Positions 1 to 5,800 of a stretch of DNA of 6,629 nt are shown one piece after another. This DNA is from JAUWOY01 sp034431315 (GTDB lineage: Bacteria; Chloroflexota; Anaerolineae; VGOG01). Made by a program: the position numbers and the translations under genes. The stretch is from the NCBI GenBank assembly GCA_034431315.1, contig DAOUDK010000062.1, positions 1 through 6,629 on the forward strand, in the 5' to 3' direction. The notes below the pieces were generated by a model that saw only the letters and a list, made by a program, of their open reading frames with translations, was not told the DNA's origin and did not search any database. Within the stretch, counting starts at the first letter, position 1; every line of letters starts with the position of its first letter.

Positions 1-210
1 ATTCTCATCGGCTCGTCGCTCAGTTTCGTGGGACTCGGCGTGCAACCACCGAAGCCTGGCCTGGGAACGATGGTCGCCGATGGATCCAGATACCTGCCCG
101 ATCAGTGGTGGATCTCAGTCTTTCCCGCCCTGGCTATCGTAGTCATCGTCCTCGGCTTCAACCTGTTGGGTGACGGCCTGCGCGATATGTTCGCCGCCGA
201 GGGGGTCTAA
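1..210 (+). CDS. Peptide-type ABC transporter permease, DppC/OppC family (C-terminal part)
   Basis: Open from the first base of the window and closed by TAA at 208-210, so only the last 69 residues are present. The fragment begins ILIGSSLSFVGLGVQPP and continues with a WGxM-like segment (GLGTMVADG), then WWISVFPALAIVVIVLGFNLLGDGLRD. This is the usual end of DppC/OppC permeases: a short loop, the last membrane helix, and the NLLGDGLRD signature on the cytoplasmic side. The protein would form half of the membrane channel with a DppB-type partner, presumably encoded upstream. The ATPase gene starts one base after the stop, which indicates an operon. The substrate cannot be told from this fragment. 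An internal GTG at 28 is not the true start, because the frame is open and conserved upstream of it. Confidence 0.92.
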   Translation: MLIGSSLSFVGLGVQPPKPGLGTMVADGSRYLPDQWWISVFPALAIVVIVLGFNLLGDGLRDMFAAEGV

Positions 211-211
211 G

Positions 212-1228
212 ATGAACACTGCGCCTTTGCTGGAAATCAAGGACCTGCACGTTCATTTCGGAGTCTACGGGGGCACGCTGCGAGTCCTGGATGGTGTGAA
301 TTTCACCGTGCACAGCGGGCAGAGGGTTGGCCTGGTCGGCGAGACCGGCTGCGGCAAGACGACGACCATGAAGGCCATCCTGCGCATCTTGCCTATGCCG
401 CCAGCCCGCATCTCGCGCGGAGAGATCTATTTCAAAGGGCAGGATGTCCTCAAGATGGATGATAGCGAGCTGCGGCAGGTGCGGAGTGAGGGCATCTCGA
501 TGATCTTCCAGGACCCGACGGCTGCCCTCAACCCGGTCTTTACCATTGGCCAACAACTGGGGGCCGTGGTGAAGTATTCAATGGGGGGTAAAAAGCTATC
601 CAAAAGGGAAATCCGGGAACGGGCCATCATCCCCTTGAAAGAGGTATCGCTGCCCGATCCGGAACGGATGCTGGATAGTTACCCCATCCAACTCAGTGGC
701 GGGATGCGGCAGCGGGTCTGCATCGCCATGGCCCTGGTCGCCAGCCGGGAACTGCTCATCGCCGACGAGCCGGGCACTTCCCTGGACGTCACCATCGAGG
801 ATCAGATTCTGCGGCTGCTGCACCGGTTGGTGGAAGAGAAGAACGTCTCCGTCATCCTTATCACTCATACCCTGGGGGTGGTGCGGGAGATGACCGACCG
901 GGTCTACGTCATGTACGCCGGTAACATGGTAGAGATGGCCGCCACCAAGGAGCTTTTCGCCCAACCACTGCACCCGTACACCCGCGGACTGATGGACGCC
1001 GTCCCCAGGCTAACAGGCGGCGGCGTCTCCGACGGCATCCCAGGGCGAATCCCTGACTACCTCAACCCGCCACCTGGCTGCCGCTTCCACCCGCGCTGTC
1101 CTCGTGCGATGGACATCTGCCGGAAGGAGAAGCCCTCCTTCTATAAGCTCAGTGATAATCATGAGGTTGCTTGTTTCCTCTACGGGGATGGCGATGATGG
1201 GACGCAGATTAACGCTGATCTGCGCTGA
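212..1228 (+). CDS. Peptide-type ABC transporter ATPase, DppD/OppD-like
   Basis: Cytoplasmic ATPase of 338 residues that would power the permease encoded just upstream. The ATG at 212 is chosen because GAGGGGG (199-205) lies six bases before it and because MNTAPLLEIKDLHVHF is the usual N-terminus; the in-frame start at 170 falls inside the permease gene. Motifs in order: Walker A GETGCGKT (residues 43-50), Q-loop Gln100, signature LSGGMRQRV (161-169), Walker B LLIADEP (181-187), D-loop SLD, and H-loop His219. The H-loop reads THT where THD is usual. The C-terminal oligopeptide-transporter domain has NPPPGCRFHPRC and Cys290, Cys296, Cys303 and Cys321, the four-cysteine pattern that binds an iron-sulphur cluster in characterised DppD/DppF proteins. 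The final residues GTQINADLR are encoded by a palindromic repeat (1200-1289), so the native end was probably near CFLYGDGDD. Substrate class (di- or oligopeptide) is inferred from family only. Confidence 0.93.
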   Translation: MNTAPLLEIKDLHVHFGVYGGTLRVLDGVNFTVHSGQRVGLVGETGCGKTTTMKAILRILPMPPARISRGEIYFKGQDVLKMDDSELRQVRSEGISMIFQDPTAALNPVFTIGQQLGAVVKYSMGGKKLSKREIRERAIIPLKEVSLPDPERMLDSYPIQLSGGMRQRVCIAMALVASRELLIADEPGTSLDVTIEDQILRLLHRLVEEKNVSVILITHTLGVVREMTDRVYVMYAGNMVEMAATKELFAQPLHPYTRGLMDAVPRLTGGGVSDGIPGRIPDYLNPPPGCRFHPRCPRAMDICRKEKPSFYKLSDNHEVACFLYGDGDDGTQINADLR

Positions 1229-1289
1229 TGCCGCTTCGCTTACGTCTATCTGCGAAAATCTGCGTGTAAGCGAAGCACCATCTGCGTCC
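1200..1289 (+). repeat. Nested palindromic repeat element at the ATPase 1 / ATPase 2 junction
   Basis: Two perfect inverted repeats are nested. The outer arms are GGACGCAGAT (1200-1209) and ATCTGCGTCC (1280-1289). The inner arms are GCTTCGCTTAC (1233-1243) and GTAAGCGAAGC (1266-1276), with a 22-base middle that holds two ATCTGCG direct repeats. The element overlaps the last codons of the upstream ATPase gene and supplies its stop codon. It ends 24 bases before the next ATG. The 'ATCTGCG...AATCTGCGT' pattern resembles short dispersed palindromic repeats that I recall from several environmental phyla, whose translations read ICxNLR; this resemblance is from memory. It could act as a hairpin in the operon mRNA or mark a non-autonomous mobile repeat. 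Only one copy is in this window. Confidence 0.75.
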
Positions 1290-1313
1290 AGTCCGAAAGG
1301 GAGCGTAGACACT

Positions 1314-2411
1314 ATGGCTACTGACATTTTGACCGTTGCCGATCTAAAGAAGTACTTTGTCATCGGGCACAAGGGCATCTTGAAACGGGAGCCCATCACC
1401 GTCAAGGCAGTGGATGGCATCTCCTTTGTCGTACGAGAGGGGGAGACCTTCGGCCTGGTCGGGGAATCCGGTTCCGGCAAGAGCACCGTCGCCTACACGA
1501 CTATCGGCATGTACCGGCCCACCGAAGGCAGTATCGGCTTTCGGGGGCAGAGTCTATTCGATGAAAGCAAGAGGCGGCCACTGGCCATCAAGAAAGAGAT
1601 ACAGATCGTCTTCCAGGATCCAGGCTCGTCTCTGAATCCGAGGCGGAGTATCAAACAGATCCTGGAGTTGCCACTTGGGATTCACCGCCGGGATGAGAAT
1701 CGGCTGGAGCAGGTCGTGCAGTTGCTGGAGATGGTGGAGTTGCCGCCAGATTACATGCAGAAGTATCCCCAGATGTTAGGCGGAGGCGAGAAGCAGATGG
1801 TGGCCATCGCCAGAGCGTTGGCCACCGATCCTTCGTTCATCATCCTCGATGAGCCGACCTCCGCTCTGGATGTGTCTATCCAGGGAAAGATCATCAACCT
1901 CCTCATACGGCTGCAGAACGAGTTCAATCTTTCCTATTTGTTCATCACCCACGATCTGAGCTTGATGCGCAACGTCGCCTCGCGGGTGGCCATCATGTAC
2001 CTGGGCAAGATCTGTGAGGTTGCCCAGGCGGCCGAGTTCTTCCGCAACCCGTACCATCCGTATACACGAATGCTCCTCTCCTCCATTCCAGTCATCTCAG
2101 AAGAGGAGGAGAAGCTCAAGCCCAAAAAGATCATCTCCACCGGCGAGATCCCGAGTCCGGTCAACGTCCCCACCGGTTGCAGCTTCCACCTTCGCTGTCC
2201 TGAGAAGATGGATGTCTGTTCTGAGGTGGACCCGGTGATGGTTGAGGTGGAAGGCCAAACGGGTTTGGCACGGCATACGGTTCGTTGTCATCTTTATGGC
2301 CAGACTTCGGCGAGCCCCTGGCCCTTTGGCACTTGTCCTGGACGACAAGTACAGGGCCCAGGGACAAAGGGCTCAGTCGAGCCGTCCGACCAGGAAGGTG
2401 GCGGACGCTGA
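1314..2411 (+). CDS. Peptide-type ABC transporter ATPase, DppF/OppF-like
   Basis: Second ATPase of the importer, 365 residues, predicted to pair with the first in a heterodimer. ATG at 1314 follows AAAGGGAG (1296-1303); the frame is open further upstream, but that part translates the palindromic repeat and is not conserved. Motifs: Walker A GESGSGKS (50-57), Q-loop Gln101, Walker B FIILDEP (175-181), D-loop ALD, H-loop His213 (ITHDLSL). The signature reads LGGGEKQM (155-162) instead of the usual LSGGQRQR, so the ATP-contacting serine is glycine. The C-terminal domain keeps Cys289, Cys295, Cys302 and Cys325 in the cluster-binding pattern. After HLYG (residues 326-329) there are 36 extra residues rich in Gly, Pro and Ser (TSASPWPFGTCPGR onward), encoded by an imperfect palindrome; this tail is unlike the family and probably not native. 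Confidence 0.92.
   Translation: MATDILTVADLKKYFVIGHKGILKREPITVKAVDGISFVVREGETFGLVGESGSGKSTVAYTTIGMYRPTEGSIGFRGQSLFDESKRRPLAIKKEIQIVFQDPGSSLNPRRSIKQILELPLGIHRRDENRLEQVVQLLEMVELPPDYMQKYPQMLGGGEKQMVAIARALATDPSFIILDEPTSALDVSIQGKIINLLIRLQNEFNLSYLFITHDLSLMRNVASRVAIMYLGKICEVAQAAEFFRNPYHPYTRMLLSSIPVISEEEEKLKPKKIISTGEIPSPVNVPTGCSFHLRCPEKMDVCSEVDPVMVEVEGQTGLARHTVRCHLYGQTSASPWPFGTCPGRQVQGPGTKGSVEPSDQEGGGR
2312..2374 (+). repeat. Imperfect palindrome encoding the tail of ATPase 2
   Basis: The centre is a perfect hairpin: ACTTGTC (2331-2337), loop CTGGAC, GACAAGT (2344-2350). The outer ends GAGCCC (2312-2317) and GGGCTC (2369-2374) also pair. Between them the arms match imperfectly (CTGGCCCTTT on the left, AGGGCCCAGGGACAAAGGG on the right) and need gaps. 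It lies wholly inside the reading frame of the DppF-like ATPase, beyond the conserved domain. It may be a decayed non-autonomous repeat or an mRNA hairpin between ATPase 2 and the racemase. It is not a Rho-independent terminator, since no T run follows and translation continues through it. Confidence 0.5.
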
Positions 2412-2416
2412 GGAGG
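2411..2416 (+). promoter_or_regulatory. Strong ribosome binding site for the racemase gene
   Basis: AGGAGG, a perfect anti-Shine-Dalgarno match, lies five bases before the ATG at 2422 and overlaps the stop codon of ATPase 2. It fixes the racemase start over in-frame upstream alternatives, and the overlap points to co-translation within one operon. Confidence 0.85.
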
Positions 2417-2421
2417 GAATC

Positions 2422-3228
2422 ATGAAGCAGAGAATCTTGTACATTCACCCCGTAGGACCCGTAGGAGTCGAGATAGAAGAAGGACTCCAGTTCTTAACGA
2501 GTCAGAAGCAGGAGGGGACAGAGCTGACCATGGTCACTCTGCCCCGTGGCCCGGAGCACCTGGAATATCGCTACTACGAGGCGCTGGTGCTGGTGGACAT
2601 CTTGCACCTCGTCAAAGAGGCCGAGGGCCGGGGGTTCGACGCGGCGATCATCGGCTGCTTTTACGATACGGGGCTGCAAGATGCCCGCGAGGTGGCAGAG
2701 CGAATGGTGGTAGTGGCCCCCTGCGAGGCGTCCGTCCACATCGCCGCCTCCCTGGGAGGCAAGTTCTCCGTCATCGTGGGCCGCAGGAAGTGGATTCCGC
2801 AGATGAGGGAAAACGTGGTCAGATACGGCATGAAGGAGAGGTTGGCCTCGTTCAAGTCGGTGGACCTGGGGGTGCTGGAGTTTCACCAGGACGAGCAGGA
2901 GACGGCCCGCCGATTCAAAGAGGTCGGGCGGGAAGCCGTAGAGCGTGATGGAGCCGAGGTGCTCATCCTGGGTTGCACCGCCACCTATGGGTTCTACCGT
3001 GAGCTTCAGGCGGAGCTGGGCGTGCCCGTCATAGATTCCATGATCGCCGCCTTCAAAACCGCCGAGTTCGCGGCCGAGCTGAGAAACCGATTCGAGTGGA
3101 GCCACAGCAAGATCGGAGGCTACGAATCGCCTTCTCCAGAGGAGTTCACCGCCTGGCGACTGGAGGAACAGTACGACTTTGGCGATATGGGGACCTGGCT
3201 GCTTCCTCAATCCTCCACCGGGCGGTAG
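2422..3228 (+). CDS. Aspartate/glutamate/hydantoin racemase-family protein
   Basis: 268 residues, begun at the ATG following a perfect AGGAGG. The two catalytic cysteines of the family are visible: Cys79 in AAIIGCFYDTGL and Cys185 in VLILGCTATYGF. The segment APCEASVHIAASLGGKFSVI (about 100-118) is typical of the hydantoin/Asp-Glu racemase superfamily. Such enzymes swap the configuration at a carbon next to a carbonyl by a two-base cysteine mechanism, without cofactor. The spacing of the two motifs fits hydantoin racemase (HyuE-like) better than glutamate racemase MurI, but substrate cannot be fixed. Its place directly after the ABC importer genes suggests it acts on an imported amino-acid derivative or peptide product. 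The last nine residues, LLPQSSTGR, are read out of frame from a fragment of an ABC ATPase gene (3203 onward), so the native 3' end has been replaced or extended. Confidence 0.85.
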   Translation: MKQRILYIHPVGPVGVEIEEGLQFLTSQKQEGTELTMVTLPRGPEHLEYRYYEALVLVDILHLVKEAEGRGFDAAIIGCFYDTGLQDAREVAERMVVVAPCEASVHIAASLGGKFSVIVGRRKWIPQMRENVVRYGMKERLASFKSVDLGVLEFHQDEQETARRFKEVGREAVERDGAEVLILGCTATYGFYRELQAELGVPVIDSMIAAFKTAEFAAELRNRFEWSHSKIGGYESPSPEEFTAWRLEEQYDFGDMGTWLLPQSSTGR

Positions 3229-3336
3229 GTTTCACCCCCGCTGCGAGCACGCCACGTCTCGCTGTGCGGAGGAACCGCCACCGGCACCGATGGAGAAGCG
3301 CCTGGGCATGAGGTTAGCTGTTTCCTCATCGAATAG
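3203..3336 (+). pseudogene. Remnant of a peptide-ABC ATPase 3' end (repeat copy 1)
   Basis: Translated from 3203 this reads FLNPPPGGRFHPRCEHATSR and then CAEEPPPAPMEK, clearly the C-terminal domain of DppD/DppF-type ATPases. After a one-base deletion near 3292-3304 the frame shifts and continues GHEVSCFLIE to a stop at 3334-3336. The first cluster cysteine is Gly (GGR instead of GCR). No nucleotide-binding domain precedes it; it is joined directly to the end of the racemase gene, whose stop TAG at 3226-3228 lies inside it. The part 3226-3326 is shared with copies at 4430-4533 and 5885-5986. Of the three copies this one keeps the most of the ancestral gene (the FLNPPPG part), and it is not identical to either intact ATPase in the window, so its source was a third gene. 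The rest of 3229-3386 holds no other gene. Confidence 0.8.
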
Positions 3337-3386
3337 CAGATGCGTTGTCCTCACGGAAATCAGTTTTGTCAGTCGTGGGTATTGAA

Positions 3387-4307
3387 ATGGAAAAAGGCGC
3401 TGCTGTCAAATTCTCAGATTTGCAAATCGGCGACTATTTCTGCGACGATTCTGGTCTCAAGTATCGCAAGATACCACCAACGGACATATGGGCTTGGATA
3501 GATCGTTTTGAGACTTTTACTGCTTTTGATACACAAAACAATGCCCATGTGGTTTTCCCGCCTGACGAGTTGGTAACGTTCATCAAACGCTCTCCTTGGC
3601 GCGACAAAGAGCGGATTGATTTTTCGTTTGAGGAGTTGGAGCTTGATCATGGGTTAGAATTCCTATTTGACTATTACGAAACGATGGAAGGATTTCTAGA
3701 AGCTGAAACCCAGATGTACACCGAGTGGTTAAGCCAGTTTCCTGCTAACTATAAGCCCGATTTTGAGCAGGCTTATGAGATAGGAGGCGTTGTCGTTAAA
3801 GGCGATCCTGTGTTTGATGAAATCAGGGAGCTTTCAAGTAGATTACAACAGGTTGATGATTTTGCCAACTTGCTAAGGCAATCCTTCTTCATAAGCTTAT
3901 GTGCGTTTCTCGAAGCACATCTGAACAATGAATGTGAGTCCAGGAAGAAGGAGGATGGGACCATCAAGCTTGCTCTTTATGATATCTATGGTAAAGGCAT
4001 CAATCGGGCAAAGACGTATTTGGTGAAAGTTTTGGGTGGCAGTTTTCCTTTTGGTCGTAGTGCTGAGTGGCAAGAAGTGCAATGGTACATTAAAATCCGT
4101 AATTGTATCGTACACAAAGAGGGCAGGATCACTGGTGATAACAAACTAAACAACTATATCGATGGCAAGCAAAACGTATCGTGTTCTTCTGCTTTAGGTG
4201 AGGATTTTGTCGTTCTTGGTAAAGGGTTTTGTAGTGAGGCGCTCTCTACAATTGGCAAGCTCTTGAGGTCAATGCTTTACTACCGTTTAGCTGATAGAAT
4301 TCGCTGA
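3387..4307 (+). CDS. HEPN-domain protein, candidate RNase/toxin or defence protein
   Basis: 306 residues from ATG 3387 (an in-frame TTG at 3345 is a less likely start). The ribosome site is weak (GTGGG, 3376-3380). The N-terminal 65 residues form a small compact unit, VKFSDLQIGDYF...GLKYRKIPPT...VVFPPDELV, predicted as beta-rich. The C-terminal half (about 145-306) is helical, with FFISLCAFLEAHLNNECES followed by WYIKIRNCIVHKEGRI. RNCIVH (Arg238 to His243) is the R-x4-H motif with a polar residue after Arg that marks catalytic HEPN domains, which commonly act as RNases in toxin, abortive-infection and other defence proteins. The specific family is not recognised. The gene is visibly AT-richer than the transporter operon and sits between two copies of the ATPase-tail repeat, both signs of horizontal acquisition. 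No clear attC is seen on either side, so its status as an integron cassette is unproven. Confidence 0.65.
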   Translation: MEKGAAVKFSDLQIGDYFCDDSGLKYRKIPPTDIWAWIDRFETFTAFDTQNNAHVVFPPDELVTFIKRSPWRDKERIDFSFEELELDHGLEFLFDYYETMEGFLEAETQMYTEWLSQFPANYKPDFEQAYEIGGVVVKGDPVFDEIRELSSRLQQVDDFANLLRQSFFISLCAFLEAHLNNECESRKKEDGTIKLALYDIYGKGINRAKTYLVKVLGGSFPFGRSAEWQEVQWYIKIRNCIVHKEGRITGDNKLNNYIDGKQNVSCSSALGEDFVVLGKGFCSEALSTIGKLLRSMLYYRLADRIR

Positions 4308-4336
4308 AGGTCTTCTGATGCTGATCTCTGATCTGT

Positions 4337-4572
4337 AATGGGCTCACCCCTGAAGACAGAAAGCGTGAGGCATAATAGCAGAATTGCTGTCGTAGCCCTG
4401 CAGGTCTTTGCCGGCAAGGCTCAAGCGGGCTGTAAGTTTCACCCCCGCTGCGAGCACGCCACGCCTCGCTGTGCGGAGAAACCGCCACCGGCACTGATGG
4501 AGATCGCGCCTGTCCATGAGGTTAGCTGTTTCGTGTACTCTTGAGAGAGGCTTGTAAGGAGATTTCCGCATA
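4337..4572 (+). repeat. Dispersed ATPase-tail repeat, copy 2
   Basis: 236 bp that aligns end to end with 5790-6026 at about 85% identity by hand, with a longest exact run of 36 bp (4443-4478). Part of it (4428-4544) encodes GCKFHPRCEHATPRCAEKPP and, after a short link, HEVSCFVYS followed by TGA. This is the terminal domain of a peptide-ABC ATPase with all four cysteines and, unlike copies 1 and 3, with its frame intact. The portion left of 4428 does not look like the ATPase. A start at 4338 would give a 68-residue peptide, but no ribosome site supports it. Eight bases after the repeat comes the cassette junction GTTAGGG (4580-4586). The stretch 4308-4625 holds this repeat, a short CTGATCT direct repeat (4321-4335) and the cassette leader, and no other gene. 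Confidence 0.8.
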
Positions 4573-4610
4573 TTCACTTGTTAGGGCTACCTTCATCCAT
4601 CCAAGTGATC

Positions 4611-4617
4611 AGGGGAG
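4611..4617 (+). promoter_or_regulatory. Ribosome binding site that sets the peptidase start
   Basis: AGGGGAG lies eight bases before ATG 4626 and is inside the cassette. It favours 4626 over TTG 4578, which would put the start codon across the cassette junction. Confidence 0.65.
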
Positions 4618-4625
4618 TGTTCGGA

Positions 4626-5621
4626 ATGCCAGAGCGTGACGACTTCATGGGCACACAACCGGTACGAGTCTTGGCGGGCAACTTACTTGCCTGGTTTGAA
4701 GGCAAGTACCCTGAGTTCCGCCAAGAGCTCAAGGAAATCGGGAGGACGTTCGGAGCCACCAGAGTCATCAAGTACGTCTGTAATGAAGAACCGATAGTGG
4801 GCCACAAGCAAGGTAACTTGACCCCATATGTCACCGTTGCTGAAGGCCAGATCGGCATTCACGAGACCTTCCTCTCGTATGTCTGGGGTCTCAGCTACGG
4901 TTTTCTTGTTATCTTCGACGAGCAGATCCACGGTCCGAGCACGGGCAGGGAGCCTTCTCATGGAAAACCGCTCGGCTACTTCACCAGTAGAGGGTACGAG
5001 GTTCTTAACCATGCTCTTGGACTAATCGCCGAGTTCGAAACGTGGCCGCCAAACCTGCCGAATCCAGAGAACTGTGCCGCTGAGGATCGGTTCTTTGTCG
5101 AGAAGGCAAATGCGATCTACCTAGCTGCTGTCGATTTCATCCTGTGTCACGAATTGGCCCATGTCGCCTGTGGACACCTCAAGAGACGGAAGGAGACAGA
5201 CCAACGAGGGGAGCACATCACCCCGGCTGAGATCAAGAAGCTCGAGGGTGAAGCCGACAAATGGGCTTTCGACTGCGTCTCCAGAGGAATTCGGGGCCCA
5301 GAGCGCAGTGCGACTACGGTCGGGTTCGGAGCAGTAACTGGACTTGGGTCTCTTCTGTTTCTGAATCGCGGACTTACTTCCGGTACACACCCGGACAAAG
5401 ACGATCGTATCGGTAGTGTGCTGTCAGGCCTTTCCCTTGATGAGAAGGACAGTCTTTGGGGGGTAGCAGCCGCCTTCTATATGGCATGGGATCAACGCTT
5501 CCAGGCTGGTCTGGATATTTCTGGCGAGTTCGATACCTATCAAGCGCTGGTACAAGCAATTCTTGGCCAACTTGAGTCCATAAAGCGCGAAGAACAAGAC
5601 AGGCAGATGGGGCTCGACTAG
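4626..5621 (+). CDS. Zinc metallopeptidase, peptidase U49 / phage-exclusion (Lit)-like
   Basis: 331 residues from ATG 4626. The core is FILCHELAHVACGH: an HExxH zinc site (His175, Glu176, His179) plus His184. Downstream LEGEADKWAFD (206-216) offers Glu207 or Glu209 as the third zinc ligand, and SGTHPDKDDRI (252-262) matches the THPxxxxR segment common in such peptidases. This order, the length and the absence of a signal peptide fit a cytoplasmic gluzincin and best resemble the U49 family. Its member Lit, from E. coli prophage e14, cleaves EF-Tu during T4 infection and stops phage growth. GFGAVTGLGSLLFLNRG (233-249) is a hydrophobic stretch that may be a buried or membrane-associated helix. 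The gene is alone in an integron cassette. It has no visible promoter of its own, so expression may come from upstream. An abortive-infection role is inference; the family call is moderately secure, and an ImmA/IrrE-type or other gluzincin is the alternative. Confidence 0.65.
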   Translation: MPERDDFMGTQPVRVLAGNLLAWFEGKYPEFRQELKEIGRTFGATRVIKYVCNEEPIVGHKQGNLTPYVTVAEGQIGIHETFLSYVWGLSYGFLVIFDEQIHGPSTGREPSHGKPLGYFTSRGYEVLNHALGLIAEFETWPPNLPNPENCAAEDRFFVEKANAIYLAAVDFILCHELAHVACGHLKRRKETDQRGEHITPAEIKKLEGEADKWAFDCVSRGIRGPERSATTVGFGAVTGLGSLLFLNRGLTSGTHPDKDDRIGSVLSGLSLDEKDSLWGVAAAFYMAWDQRFQAGLDISGEFDTYQALVQAILGQLESIKREEQDRQMGLD

Positions 5622-5643
5622 AACTACCGGTGGTTCAGGGTAG

Positions 5644-5773
5644 CCCTAACAACTCGCTGCAGCCGACACGCTAATCGAGAATCGCATTGCTGCCCGTCTT
5701 GGTTATGTGTCGCATTGGTAATTGTTGGACCCGTTGTCTCACCCGCGTGTGGCTGAGCTCGGGTCCGTTAGTG
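5644..5773 (+). other. Integron attC recombination site of the peptidase cassette
   Basis: R'' core CCCTAAC (5644-5650) and R' core GTTAGTG (5767-5773) bound a 130-bp imperfect palindrome. The inner arms are CAGCC-G-ACACGC (5660-5671) and GCGTGTGGCTG (5745-5755). They pair over 11 bases with one extrahelical G at 5665, the hallmark by which integrases choose the recombining strand. Unpaired spacers AACTCGCTG (5651-5659) and AGCTCGGGTCC (5756-5766) separate outer and inner boxes, as in known attC sites. The middle 5672-5744 is a variable region with little pairing that I can see. R'' pairs exactly with the cassette's 5' end (4580-4586) and not with the downstream R', which is the normal state of an inserted cassette. 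First base C in R'' and T/G at the end of R' deviate slightly from RYYYAAC and GTTRRRY. Confidence 0.88.
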
Positions 5774-5782
5774 CGCCGCACT

Positions 5783-5800
5783 GTGAGCCAATGGGCTCAC
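5783..5800 (+). repeat. Hairpin at the left edge of repeat copy 3
   Basis: GTGAGCC and GGCTCAC form a perfect 7-bp stem around AATG. The right arm is part of the dispersed repeat and is present in copy 2 (GGCTCAC, 4341-4347), while the left arm is absent there. The repeat boundary therefore falls within the loop. Confidence 0.5.

Larger units (their letters stand above)
4581..5767 (+). mobile_element. Integron gene cassette carrying the zinc peptidase gene
   Basis: The cassette starts at T4581 of G|TTAGGG and ends at G5767 of G|TTAGTG, 1187 bp. Its first bases GTTAGGGCTACC (4580-4591) are the exact reverse complement of GGTAGCCCTAAC (5639-5650), at the left end of the 3' attC. That match is expected when a cassette is excised as a circle: the new R' must pair with R''. 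It contains one gene in the same direction as its attC is oriented, with the start codon 45 bases from the cassette end, as is usual for cassettes. No integrase gene or attI is in the window. Confidence 0.85.

Noticed and set aside
1104..1313. Upstream extension of ATPase 2 to 1104
   Set aside because: The extra 70 residues overlap ATPase 1 and translate the palindromic repeat; ATG 1314 has a ribosome site and the expected N-terminus.
3313..3319. GTTAGCT in all three repeat copies as an extra integron core site
   Set aside because: It encodes the conserved EVSC of the ATPase tail (GAG GTT AGC TGT), breaks GTTRRRY at one position and has no complementary R'' partner.
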